Assembly: GCA_913774845.1 (NCBI GenBank)
Contig: CAJYJO010000013.1
Location: 62,001 to 126,000, forward strand
Origin: an uncultured Microbacterium sp.
GTDB taxonomy: Bacteria; Actinomycetota; Actinomycetes; Actinomycetales; Microbacteriaceae
Direction: 5' to 3'
DNA: 64,000 nt
Shown: positions 1 to 9,000 of the stretch, one piece after another
Position numbering within the stretch: the stretch's first letter is position 1
Layout of the letters: each line of letters starts with the position of its first letter
Made by a program: the position numbers and the translations under genes
The notes under the pieces: generated by a model
Database searches by the model: none
What the model was told of the DNA's origin: nothing
Seen by the model: only the letters and a program-made list of their open reading frames with translations

Positions 1-597
1 CACGCGACCCGCCCACTCGGCCGTCGCGGTGGTGCCCGCGCCCCACCAGATGCGCGTGCGGAGGCCCGGGGAGTGCGGCTCGATGCGCTGCAGGCCCGTG
101 CCGCCACCGAAGGGGCTCATGGGGTCGCGCTCGGCGAGGCCCTCACCGTCGATCGCGCGCAGGAAGAGGTCGAAGTGCTCGCGCGCGATGTCGCCGCCGC
201 GGGGGTCCTGCGAGCCGGTGTACCCGAAGGCCTCGTAGCCGCGCACGACCGTCTCGGGTGAGCCGCGGCTCACGCCCAGCGCGAGCCGGTTGCCGCTGAT
301 GAGGTCGACGGATGCCGCTTCCTCGGCGAGCATCAGCGGGTTCTCATAGCGCATGTCGATGACGCCGGTGCCGACCTCGATGCGCGAGGTGCGCGCGGCG
401 ATGGCGGCGAGCAGCGGCATCGGGGCCGCCTGCTGACGGGCGAAATGGTGCACGCGGAACGAGACGCCGTTGACCCCGAGATCGTCCATGCCCTGGGCGA
501 GGTCGATCGCCTGGAGCATCGAGTCGCCGGCGGTGAGCTGACGACCGCCGCCGAGGGGGCCGTAGTGGCCGAAGGAGAGGGTGCCGAAGGAGCGCAT
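1..597 (-). CDS. LLM-class flavin-dependent oxidoreductase (3' part cut by window edge)
   Basis: Luciferase-like monooxygenase family; these cytosolic enzymes use reduced flavin to oxidise small organic substrates. The reading frame is open from an ATG at 597 down to base 1, so 199 residues of a family usually near 330 are visible. The N-terminus begins MRSFGTLSFGHYGPLGGG, typical of the first strand of the family barrel. The run GTGVIDMRYENPLMLAEEA at about residue 80 and LISGNRLALGVSRGSPE just after it are hallmark family segments. It is divergent from the membrane-protein gene at 687, with 89 bp between. The substrate cannot be inferred. The family call is secure; the C-terminus is outside the window. 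Confidence 0.88.
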   Translation of the reverse strand, partial: MRSFGTLSFGHYGPLGGGRQLTAGDSMLQAIDLAQGMDDLGVNGVSFRVHHFARQQAAPMPLLAAIAARTSRIEVGTGVIDMRYENPLMLAEEAASVDLISGNRLALGVSRGSPETVVRGYEAFGYTGSQDPRGGDIAREHFDLFLRAIDGEGLAERDPMSPFGGGTGLQRIEPHSPGLRTRIWWGAGTTATAEWAGRV

Positions 598-686
598 GAC
601 AGGGAGAACGCCTTGCGTGCTGATCTATTCCCGCGCATGCACCGCGAACGGCCCGCCCCGCCCGCAGGTGTGGAACCATTCAGAAG

Positions 687-1418
687 ATGGACGAGGGCGC
701 GCGGGAGGAGCTCGCGCGGTTGCGCGCGCGGGCCTACGGCCCGGACGCCGACATCGACGCCGACCCCGAGGCGTGGGCGCGTCTGCGCGAACTCGAGGAG
801 CGCGAACGCGTCGGCCCCGCTCTCGTCGACACGGCGCCCACCGGAGGACGAGATGAGGTCGCGGCATCCGTCGATTCCGAGGAGGAGGACGAGGAGGATC
901 CTCCGGAGCGCCGGCCGCTCGTCCGCTCGAAGCGGGGCGTGTGGGCGTGGGCCGTCTCGCTCGCGGTCGTGACGGCGCTCGCGAGCGCCGCCACCGCTCT
1001 CGGCCTGGCCCTCGTGCCCGTGACCGGCTCGGCGGACGCGACCCAGGTCGACACCCTCGAGCCCGACCCCGGAGCCGACACGCCCCCCGTGTTCGGCGAG
1101 CGCACCGGGGCGGAACGGGCGTTCCGCGACTACTACGGCGTGACCGCCTTCGTCGGCTACGCGCAGGTCGACGCGACCGAGAACCGCAGCCCCTGCATCT
1201 ATCTGCTCGACACCGACGAAGTCGCCGACGACGACGTACGCGGTTTGCGAGGGAACTTCGTCTACGGCGGGTGCGGCGCGGGTGTCTTCCCCGCCACCGT
1301 CGAGTTCGTCGTGGCGGACGGGATGCCGCCGCAGTTCGTCGAACGCTTCCCGATCGGAACGAGCGTGCAATTCGTCTTCGACGGCGAGAACGTCGGGGTC
1401 TTCAGCGACCGGCGGTGA
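687..1418 (+). CDS. single-pass membrane protein with acidic cytoplasmic N-terminus
   Basis: A 243-residue protein I do not recognise as a named family. Residues 1-80 are highly charged and acidic, with an E/D cluster at about 64-71. Residues 85-111 form one transmembrane helix preceded by basic residues (RSKRG), so the N-terminus should be inside. The remaining 130 residues should lie outside and contain a few cysteines that could pair. The start is the first ATG of the frame; only a weak AGAAG precedes it. The helicase gene follows 44 bp downstream with its own ribosome binding site. No function is assigned. Confidence 0.75.
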   Translation: MDEGAREELARLRARAYGPDADIDADPEAWARLRELEERERVGPALVDTAPTGGRDEVAASVDSEEEDEEDPPERRPLVRSKRGVWAWAVSLAVVTALASAATALGLALVPVTGSADATQVDTLEPDPGADTPPVFGERTGAERAFRDYYGVTAFVGYAQVDATENRSPCIYLLDTDEVADDDVRGLRGNFVYGGCGAGVFPATVEFVVADGMPPQFVERFPIGTSVQFVFDGENVGVFSDRR

Positions 1419-1462
1419 GCGCCGGGCGCGGCACCGCCCGGCGTAGATGAGAAGGTGGAGCA

Positions 1463-4057
1463 GTGACCCCCCTCCTCGAACACGTGCCCGTCGGCGCCGA
1501 TCCGGATGCCGTGTACCTGGGCTTCGTGGAGTGGGCGGCGTCGCGGGGGCTGACGCTCTACCCGGCGCAGGACGAGGCGGTCATCGAGATCGTCTCCGGC
1601 GCGAACGTGATCCTGTCGACCCCGACCGGTACGGGCAAGTCGCTCGTCGCGGTGGCCGCGCACGCGGCATCCCTCTCCCGGGGTGGACGCACCTACTACA
1701 CGGCGCCGATCAAGGCGCTCGTGAGCGAGAAGTTCTTCGCCCTCGTCGACATCTTCGGCGCCGAGAACGTCGGCATGGTCACGGGGGATTCCTCGGTCAA
1801 CGCCGACGCCCCGATCGTGTGCTGCACGGCCGAGATCCTCGCGAACCTGGCCCTGCGGCAGGGCGCCGACGCTCAGGTGGACCAGGTCGTGATGGATGAG
1901 TTCCACTACTACGGCGAGGCCGACCGCGGCTGGGCGTGGCAGGTGCCGCTGCTGCTGCTGACGCGCGCGCAGTTCATCCTCATGTCCGCGACGCTCGGAG
2001 ACGTCACCGACATCGCCGACGACCTCTCCCGTCGGACGGGCCGGCCGACCGCGCGCGTGACCGGCGTCGAGCGCCCGGTTCCGCTTCACTTCGAGTACGC
2101 CCGCACGCCCGTGCACGAGACGGTGCAGGAGCTGCTCGACACCAAGCAGGCGCCCATCTACGTCGTGCACTTCTCGCAGGCCGCCGCGATGGAGCGCGCA
2201 CAGGCGCTGTCGTCGATCCGCATCATCGGGCGCGAGCAGCGCGACGAGATCGCCGAGGCGATCGGCGGCTTCCGCTTCACCACCGGGTTCGGCAAGACCC
2301 TGTCGCGATACGTGCGCGCGGGGATCGGCGTGCACCACGCGGGCATGCTGCCCCGCTACCGCCGGCTCGTCGAGACCCTCGCGCAGCGGGGACTCCTGCG
2401 CGTCATCTGCGGCACCGACACCCTCGGTGTGGGGATCAACGTGCCCATCCGCACCGTGCTCATGACGGCGCTGACGAAGTACGACGGCACGCGCATGCGG
2501 CAGCTCTCGGCGCGCGAATTCCATCAGATCGCCGGACGTGCGGGCCGCGCCGGTTACGACACCGCGGGCACGGTCGTCGTCATGGCGCCCGATCACGAGA
2601 TCGAGAACGCCGCGCAGATCCTCAAGGCCGGCGACGACCTCAAGAAGCAGAAGAAGATCGTGCGCAAGAAGGCGCCGCAGGGCTTCGTCAACTGGACCGA
2701 GCAGAGCTACGACCGCCTCGTCGCCGCCGAGCCCGAGCCGCTGACGCCGCAGATGAAGCTCAGCGCCGCGATGCTCATCAACGTCATCGCCCGCGGCGGC
2801 GACGTCTTCGGCAACGTCCGCTCCCTCGTCTTCGACAACCACGAGCCCCGCGCCCGCCGATACGAGCTCGCCCGCCGGGCCATCGCGATCTTCCGCACGC
2901 TGGTGCAGGCCGGCGTGGTCGAGGTCGTCCCCCCTCCGCGTGAGGGGTCACAAAGTGTCGCTTCGGAGGGTGGCCAAGCGACAGATTCTGACTCCTCGCG
3001 CATTCGGCTCACCGTCGACCTGCAGCCGAACTTCGCGCTCAACCAGCCGCTGTCGCCGTTCGCGCTCGCCGCGATCGAGATGCTCGACCCCGAGGTCGAA
3101 CTCGGCAGGGGCCCGGATGCCGCGCCCCCGGCGTCGTCGGTCGGCACGGGGCACTACGCGCTCGACGTCGTCAGCGTCATCGAGGCGACCCTCGACGACC
3201 CGCGGCCGATCCTGTCGCAGCAGCAGTTCCGCGCGCGCGGTGAGGCGGTCGCGGCGATGAAGCGCGAGGGGATCGAGTACGACGAGCGCATGGAACTGCT
3301 CGAGGAGATCACCTGGCCGAAGCCCCTCGACGAGCTGCTCGCGCAGGCGTACGAGGTGTTCGCGTCGAGCCAGCCGTGGATCCGCGACTTCGAGCTGTCG
3401 CCGAAGTCGGTCGTGCGGGACATGTTCGAGCGGGCCTGCTCGTTCGGCGAATACGTGTCGCTGTACCAGCTCGCCCGCAGCGAAGGCCTGGTGCTGCGAT
3501 ACCTCAGCGACGCGTACCGCGCCATCCGTCAGACCGTGCCGGTGGACGCGCAGACGCCCGACCTGCTCGACCTGATCGCCTGGCTCGGCGAGCTGGTGCG
3601 GCAGGTCGACTCGAGCCTCGTCGACGAGTGGGAGCAGCTCATCAACCCGGCGGACGACCCCGACGCCCCGGTGGTGCCGCCGGCGCCGCCGTCGATCCTC
3701 ACCAACCGGCGCGCGTTCGTCGTTCTCGTGCGCAACGAGATGTTCCGCCGGGTTCAGCTCGCCGCGCTGCAGAAGGACGACGAGCTCGTCGAGCTCGACC
3801 CCGATGTCGACTGGCCCGGTGTGCTCGACAGCTATTTCGACGAGCACGACGAGATCGGTACCGGGGGAGCGGCACGCTCCTCGGCGCTGGTCGACATCGA
3901 CGAGTCCGCCGCCGCCGAGGGGATGTGGCGAGTCGAGCAGACGATCGACGATCCCGCCGGCGACCACGACTGGCGCATCCGCGCCGAGGTCGACCTGGCC
4001 GCTTCCGAGGAGGAGGGGACGGCCGTGGTCCGCGTGACAGAGGTGCTCCGGCTCTGA
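1463..4057 (+). CDS. DEAD/DEAH-box helicase with DUF3516 C-terminal domain
   Basis: ATP-dependent superfamily 2 helicase of the Ski2-like actinobacterial type that carries DUF3516; expected to remodel RNA or nucleoprotein in the cytosol. The GTG start follows AAGGTGGAG. Of 864 residues, Walker A is TPTGTGKS (53-60), motif II is DEFH (145-148, in place of DEAH), motif III is SAT (175-177), motif V is around GTDTLGVGIN (317-326) and motif VI is QIAGRAGRAGYD (355-366). After about residue 500 a Ser/Gly/Asp-rich stretch encoded by a palindromic DNA insert (2944-2995) interrupts the linker before the DUF3516 region. The frame stays open through it, so the gene is probably functional. Confidence 0.93.
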   Translation: MTPLLEHVPVGADPDAVYLGFVEWAASRGLTLYPAQDEAVIEIVSGANVILSTPTGTGKSLVAVAAHAASLSRGGRTYYTAPIKALVSEKFFALVDIFGAENVGMVTGDSSVNADAPIVCCTAEILANLALRQGADAQVDQVVMDEFHYYGEADRGWAWQVPLLLLTRAQFILMSATLGDVTDIADDLSRRTGRPTARVTGVERPVPLHFEYARTPVHETVQELLDTKQAPIYVVHFSQAAAMERAQALSSIRIIGREQRDEIAEAIGGFRFTTGFGKTLSRYVRAGIGVHHAGMLPRYRRLVETLAQRGLLRVICGTDTLGVGINVPIRTVLMTALTKYDGTRMRQLSAREFHQIAGRAGRAGYDTAGTVVVMAPDHEIENAAQILKAGDDLKKQKKIVRKKAPQGFVNWTEQSYDRLVAAEPEPLTPQMKLSAAMLINVIARGGDVFGNVRSLVFDNHEPRARRYELARRAIAIFRTLVQAGVVEVVPPPREGSQSVASEGGQATDSDSSRIRLTVDLQPNFALNQPLSPFALAAIEMLDPEVELGRGPDAAPPASSVGTGHYALDVVSVIEATLDDPRPILSQQQFRARGEAVAAMKREGIEYDERMELLEEITWPKPLDELLAQAYEVFASSQPWIRDFELSPKSVVRDMFERACSFGEYVSLYQLARSEGLVLRYLSDAYRAIRQTVPVDAQTPDLLDLIAWLGELVRQVDSSLVDEWEQLINPADDPDAPVVPPAPPSILTNRRAFVVLVRNEMFRRVQLAALQKDDELVELDPDVDWPGVLDSYFDEHDEIGTGGAARSSALVDIDESAAAEGMWRVEQTIDDPAGDHDWRIRAEVDLAASEEEGTAVVRVTEVLRL
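2944..2995. repeat. palindromic insert inside the helicase gene
   Basis: Two 20-base arms, 2944-2963 and 2976-2995, are inverted copies of each other. The inner 8 bp TGTCGCTT/AAGCGACA are perfect and the outer GGxGTCA/TGACxCC matches with one change; the middle 5 bases are mostly unpaired. The loop is 12 bases. The insert is read in frame and uses codons (TCA, AGT, TCT, GAT) that are rare in the flanking gene. It looks like a small palindromic repeat that landed in a linker. Confidence 0.6.
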
Positions 4058-4063
4058 CGGCTC

Positions 4064-4078
4064 CTCCCCATCGGGGAG
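4064..4078 (+). terminator. short hairpin after the helicase gene
   Basis: CTCCCC and GGGGAG are separated by three bases, seven bases after the helicase stop. There is no T tract. It is a weak candidate terminator. Confidence 0.3.
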
Positions 4079-4175
4079 ACGGGTGAAGTTCTGCACGGGT
4101 ACGCCGAAACACATGCGAGCATGCCCTCCACGAGCGTAGAGTCGACGACACCCCGCACCTCGGAAGGATCCGCAC

Positions 4176-4571
4176 GTGAACGTCGATGTCATACAAGCGC
4201 TCACCGCGCTCGCCGCCTTCTTCGTCACCTTCACCGCGGCGATCCTGAGCGGGATGAAGTGGATGCTCGACCGTGTCGAACGGCGGACCCAACAGGGATT
4301 CGAGCAGGTCGATAAGCGTTTCGAGCAGGTCGACAAGCGATTCGAGCAGGTCGACAAGCGATTCGAGCGCATCGAGGCACGAATGGATCGCGCCGACGCC
4401 CGCATGGACCGCGCCGAAGCACGCTTCGATGAGCGCATGGCGCTGATCGATGCACGGGAGCGTCGGATCGACGAGCGCCTGCTCACCATGGACGGCAACA
4501 TCGCTGAGATCAAGGCCTCGATCGCCCGCATGGAGGGTCCCCGTCCGCCTCTGCTTCTGCCCTCCCGGTGA
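4176..4571 (+). CDS. membrane-anchored coiled-coil protein
   Basis: A 131-residue protein with an N-terminal transmembrane helix (about residues 8-27) followed by a long charged helix. GTG start 5 nt after GGAAGGATCC-type Shine-Dalgarno sequence. The heptad FEQVDKR is repeated three times in tandem from about residue 42 and grades into FERIEAR and MDRADAR/MDRAEAR heptads, so the protein should form a parallel coiled-coil oligomer at the membrane. Small phage hemolysin/XhlA-like and DUF1640-like proteins share this layout, but nothing here decides between them. No phage genes are nearby. Function unknown. Confidence 0.75.
   Translation: MNVDVIQALTALAAFFVTFTAAILSGMKWMLDRVERRTQQGFEQVDKRFEQVDKRFEQVDKRFERIEARMDRADARMDRAEARFDERMALIDARERRIDERLLTMDGNIAEIKASIARMEGPRPPLLLPSR
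4300..4362 (+). repeat. three tandem 21-bp heptad-coding repeats
   Basis: The 21-base unit TTCGAGCAGGTCGAYAAGCG plus one base occurs three times head to tail with only two or three differences. Each unit encodes one coiled-coil heptad, so unit number could change by slippage without shifting the frame. Confidence 0.8.
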
Positions 4572-4602
4572 GCACGCCGCACGAGAGTGCTGCGCAGACG
4601 AC

Positions 4603-4633
4603 GGATGCCGAGGCCCTGAGGCCCCGGCATCCG
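4603..4633. terminator. bidirectional terminator between coiled-coil gene and dps
   Basis: A 13-bp stem with one mismatch (arms 4603-4615 and 4621-4633) and a 5-base loop sits between two convergent genes, 31 bp past one stop and 16 bp past the other. It can serve both strands. Confidence 0.7.
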
Positions 4634-4649
4634 GTGTGTTCTGACGCGA

Positions 4650-5210
4650 TTACGACTTGCGCGCGACGCGGTTCTCGGCGCTGACCATCCACGACAGCTG
4701 CTCGAGGCGCTCGAGCACCCCGTGCAGGATGTCGGCGCTGGTGGGGTCTTCCTCATCGACGTCGTCGTGCACGTCGCGGACGGTGCCGACGGTCGCGTCG
4801 AGACGCTCGGTGATGAGATCGATGACCTCGGCGGTGTCGACCTCACCCTGGGGGAACTCCGGGAGGGTGGTCGTCTCGGCGATCGTGTCGCTGCGGCCGT
4901 CGGGCAGCGCGTGCAGCGCGCGCATGCGCTCCGCGATCTCGTCGCTGAACTCACGCGCGGCGTCGATGATCTCATCGAGCTGCAGGTGCGTGTCGCGGAA
5001 GTTCTTGCCGACGACGTTCCAGTGGGCCTGCTTGCCCTGGATCGACAGCTCGATCAGGTCGACCAGCACGGCCTGAAGGCTGTCGGTCAGCTTCTCCGAC
5101 GCCTGGAAGCCCTTCTCGGCGTTCTGCTCGTCGGTGGTCTCGGGACCGCTGCCGCCGCGTGCCGGGCGACGACGGTTCTTGGTGGGGGCGTCCTTCGTGG
5201 TGGTGGACAT
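4650..5210 (-). CDS. dps: Dps-family DNA starvation/ferritin-like protein
   Basis: Dps forms cytosolic dodecamers that oxidise and store iron with peroxide and shield DNA. The protein has 186 residues from the ATG at 5210, preceded by GAAAGGAA at good spacing; an upstream in-frame ATG at 5225 has no such site. The ferroxidase segment reads KQAHWNVVGKNFRDTHLQLDE, with H63, H75 and D79 as expected ligands, followed by the family run EIAERMRALHALPDGR. Residues 6-20 form a Lys/Arg-rich tail, a common DNA-binding device in actinobacterial Dps. Upstream at 5241-5278 is the shared box/-10 arrangement discussed in the findings, suggesting stress control. Confidence 0.95.
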   Translation of the reverse strand: MSTTTKDAPTKNRRRPARGGSGPETTDEQNAEKGFQASEKLTDSLQAVLVDLIELSIQGKQAHWNVVGKNFRDTHLQLDEIIDAAREFSDEIAERMRALHALPDGRSDTIAETTTLPEFPQGEVDTAEVIDLITERLDATVGTVRDVHDDVDEEDPTSADILHGVLERLEQLSWMVSAENRVARKS

Positions 5211-5240
5211 GCGCGTTCCTTTCACTCGCGGTCGATAGCG

Positions 5241-5278
5241 ACGCTAGGCGGGCAGGGCAGGAGCGCGGCGGGGGTTGC
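5241..5278 (-). promoter_or_regulatory. shared box plus -10 element upstream of dps
   Basis: Read on the minus strand, GCAACCCCC (box) is followed after 27 bases from the CAAC by TAGCGT. The ten bases around the hexamer (CGCCTAGCGT) are identical to those upstream of the acidic-protein gene at 28407-28874. No canonical -35 lies at the usual spacing. Confidence 0.55.
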
Positions 5279-5393
5279 GGGGGCGACGGAGGCGAGGTAA
5301 CCCGTCGGATTCTCGACTCCCGCGTCACGATCGGGCCCCTCGGTCATCTGCATCGGTAGGGCGATGTCCGCGATCGCCCGCGGAGAGGAACCG

Positions 5394-6008
5394 ATGCGCT
5401 TTCGTCCTGTGATTCGAACCCTGATCCCGGCCGTCGCCGTGGCGGTGGCGGCGCTGATCGGCGTCGGCGGCGCGATGGCGTCGCCCCTGCCCGCGTACGC
5501 CTCGGCCGTGGCTGACGCCGACCGCGACTCCCTCCCCGACGACGTCGAACGAGCCGTGTGCGGCTCGGCCACGTGCGCGACGGGAGTCGAGGACCGTGAC
5601 GGCGACGGCATCCCGGATGCCACGGAGGTGCAGGCGTGCGGCGACACGACGTGCGCGTCACCCACCGCCGACAGAGACGACGACGGCATCCCCGACTATG
5701 CGGAGCGGCTCGTCTGCGGCTCCGACACGTGCTCGAACGCCAGGGAGGACGCCGACGCGGACGGCATCGGGGACTGGGTCGAGTTCGTCATCTGCGGCAC
5801 CCGCACCTGCGCGGACGGGACCGAGGACTACGACGGCAACGGTGTCTCCGACGCCGCGGAGCTGGCGGCATGCGTCAAGAGCGTCGACGACCTCGCCGTG
5901 ACCGGCGGCACGGTCGCGCTCTGGCTGGCCCTCGTCGGCGCGATCGCCCTCGCGGTCGGAATCGCTGTGCGAGCCCGCCGTCGCGCGCGTGCGGGGGCAG
6001 AAGCATGA
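5394..6008 (+). CDS. secreted calcium-repeat protein with LAVTG sortase signal
   Basis: A 204-residue exported protein. The start at 5394 is chosen because GAGAGGAA precedes it; an in-frame ATG at 5364 lacks a site. Residues 1-37 are a signal peptide ending AYASA. Four repeats of about 31 residues follow, each with a DxDxDGIxD-type calcium loop (as in thrombospondin type 3 repeats) and a C-G-x-x-T-C cysteine pair. Residues 167-171 are LAVTG, followed by a hydrophobic helix and RARRRARA, which matches the sorting signal used by class E sortases. It should be fixed to the cell wall. Its stop overlaps the start of the RHS gene by 4 bp (ATGA), so the two products are probably made together. Confidence 0.82.
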   Translation: MRFRPVIRTLIPAVAVAVAALIGVGGAMASPLPAYASAVADADRDSLPDDVERAVCGSATCATGVEDRDGDGIPDATEVQACGDTTCASPTADRDDDGIPDYAERLVCGSDTCSNAREDADADGIGDWVEFVICGTRTCADGTEDYDGNGVSDAAELAACVKSVDDLAVTGGTVALWLALVGAIALAVGIAVRARRRARAGAEA

Positions 6009-9000
6009 CCCGCCGCGCCCTCGCGGCGGTCGTCACCGCCGTGGTCGTCTTCGGAGGAGGTGCGGTCGCCGAGCCTCCGGCCACCGCGGCGGAGGTCGCC
6101 GCGGCCGCACGCGCCGATGTCCTGGAGCGCGTTCGGCGGGCCGCGATGCCGACGGCCCCCTCCGTCGAGCCGCTGCCGCTCGACGCGCCGGCACCCGCGG
6201 CGGAGGTGCGTCTGGATCCGGATGCCGAGTCCGTCCTGCGTGCGGACGAGCTCGGCCTGCAGGCGGTGTTCTCCGGGCACGACATCCCCGGCAGCGTCAC
6301 CCTGGCGGCGGGCGAGCCCGTCGGGGAGGCTCTCGCCGAGCGGACCGCGGCGTCGGAGACAGCGGGCGTCGTGCTGTCCGATGTCGTCGAGATCACCGCG
6401 ACCGACTCCGGTGGCGACCGGCTCACGTCTTTCCCGGCGGAGCTCATCGACGTGCCGGACGAGAACGACGACGGCCCGCCCGTCTATGACGTGATCCCCG
6501 GTATCGCGCTGTCACTGGACGTCGACGCCCAGCGGATCGCGGATGCCGGGGTGGATCCCGCGTCCCTGCAGATCTATACGCGCGCCGACCCCGGGCAGCC
6601 GTGGTCGCTGCTGCCGTCGTACTTCGACTCTGGCGCCGGGGTCGTACGCGGGGAATCGGATCACCTCTCCCAGTTCGTCGTCATCGGCATCCCGTTCGTC
6701 CCCGATCCGGGGCCGCGTGTCGTCCTCGATCCCGACAACGACGAAGGGCAGGCGCGGACGCCCGCGCCCGCGACGGAGTTCCCCTACAACTGGGACCTCG
6801 TCGATCGCCTCCGCGGGATGCTGGAGGAGCGATGCCTGGCGCAGGTCACCGTGACGCGCCCTGCGGGCGTGCGCTTCGTCTCGCGCGAGACTCGCGCCCG
6901 TGTCGCCGCAGCCGCCGATCCGGTCGCCACGGTCGGCTTCGGATTCAACACCTACCGCGGCTTCGCGTGGGGAACGGAACGCGAGGGCGGGACGCTCGGC
7001 TTCTCCCGCGGACGCGGGGGCGACGACGCCCTCGCGCAGTCGTTCGTCGATCACATGCCCGCCTACACCGGGCGACCGGCCGAGCGGGCGGCATCCACCT
7101 CGAACTTCCCGTTCGCCGAGTACGCCGGCCTGCCCGGTGCTTACGCGCACGTCGAGACGCTGTATCTCGACCACAACTTCGACCGTCCGGTCATCGACCA
7201 TGGGTTCGGCAGCGTCGTGGACGGCGCGTTCCGTTCGCTCGGCGGGTACCTCGAGTCGCAGGGTTTCACCTGTTCCGACCCGATCACGGGAGGATGGCCG
7301 TCACCGCCCTCGCAAGCGGAGCTCGCGCGCTGGCGCCACCTCGGATATCAGAACCACCAGATCTACGGCGCCGACCCGGTGTCGTTCTCGACCGGAAACC
7401 TCGTGGAGTCGTTCCCGCTGTTCTCGTTGAGCGGCCCGGGTGCGCAGGCGATCGAGGCGACGCTCGTCTACAACGCTCAAGACGGACGCCTTTCCCGTGT
7501 GGGAGCAGGGTGGTCGTTCAGTCTCGGTGCGCGTGCTCAACGTTTCGACGACGGATCCGTGCTGACGGTGCGGGGTGACGGCGCGTCGTACGTCTTCACC
7601 GCCGACGGTGCGGGCGGCTACACGTCGGCGGACGACCCCGATCTCACGCTCGCCGAAGCGGGATCCGGTCGCCTTCGACTCGCCGACCGCGACGGTGCCT
7701 CGTGGGTCTTCGACGCCGCGGATGTCGAGGGGATCGGCGAACTCGTGAGCCACACCGACGCCTCCGGCGCCGTCACGACGCTCACCTACGGCGCCGCGGA
7801 CCCGAACACGCACCAGTTCGTGCCCCTGACGTCGGTGACCGACGCCGCGGGACAGACGCTCGCAGTCGAGAGCGACGACCTCGGTCGGGTTTCGGCGTTC
7901 CGGCTCCCCGACGGACGCACCTGGCGGCTCGCGTACGACGCCGCGGGCGATCTCGTCACGATCACCGACGCCGCCGGGGGTGTGCGGTCGTTCACCTATG
8001 ACGCGCAGCACCGCATGCTCACCGCCACCGACCCGGCCGGCTCGACCTATCTCGTCAACGTGTTCGACGAGCAGGGTCGCGTCGTGTCGCAGCGTGACGC
8101 CGAGGGCACCGAGCGTCGCTTCGTCTACGAATCGGGACGCACGCTCTACACCGACAACGAGGGGCGGCAGAGCATCTTCGGCTACGACGCCGGCTACCGC
8201 ATCACCAGCGTCGAGAATCCCGACGGCCACATCGCGCGGTGGGAGTTCGATGCGCGCGGTGACGTCATCTCGCACACCGACGAGGCGGGACGCGTCACGC
8301 GCTACACCTATGACAGCAAGGGCAATCTGGAGACCGAAACCGACGCCGCGGGGCACGAGACCCGCTATACCTCGACGCCCTCGGGGCAGGTGGCCTCTCG
8401 GACCGACGCACTCGGGCGCACCTGGGTGTACTCGTACGACGAGCGGGGGCTCGTCACCGCCGAGGACCGGCCCGACGGGACGACGGAGCGGTACGAGTAC
8501 ACCGCGGCCGGTGATCTCGCCGCGGTCATCGCACCGTCCGGCGCCACCACTCGTTACGAGTACGACGATCGCGGCAACCTCGTCGCGCTCGTCGATCCCC
8601 TCGAACGGCGAACGACCTACGGCTACGACCTGAGCAACCGACTGACGACCGTGACCGACCCTCTCGGTGCCGTCTCGACGTGGGAGTGGGACGCCGCCGA
8701 CCGCATCATCGCCACCGTCGATCCGATGGGCGCGCGCACCGTCTTCACGTACGACGCCACCGACAACCTCCTCTCGGCGACGGATGCCACCGGCGCGGTC
8801 ACGCGATACGAGTGGGACGCCCTGTTGCGCATGGTGAAGACCGTCGGCCCCGACGGAGCCGAGACACGGTACACGTACGACCGCGAGGACCACCTCACGT
8901 CGACGACCGACCCCGAGGGAGCGACGACGCAGCTGCTGCTCGACGAGGCATATCGGGCGACCGGAGCGGTCGACCCGAACGGCGGTCAGTGGCGCGAAGA

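Noticed and set aside
1262..2842. A 526-codon minus-strand frame opposite the helicase
   Set aside because: Shadow frame with Arg/Val/Asp-rich composition; the plus strand has all helicase motifs in order.
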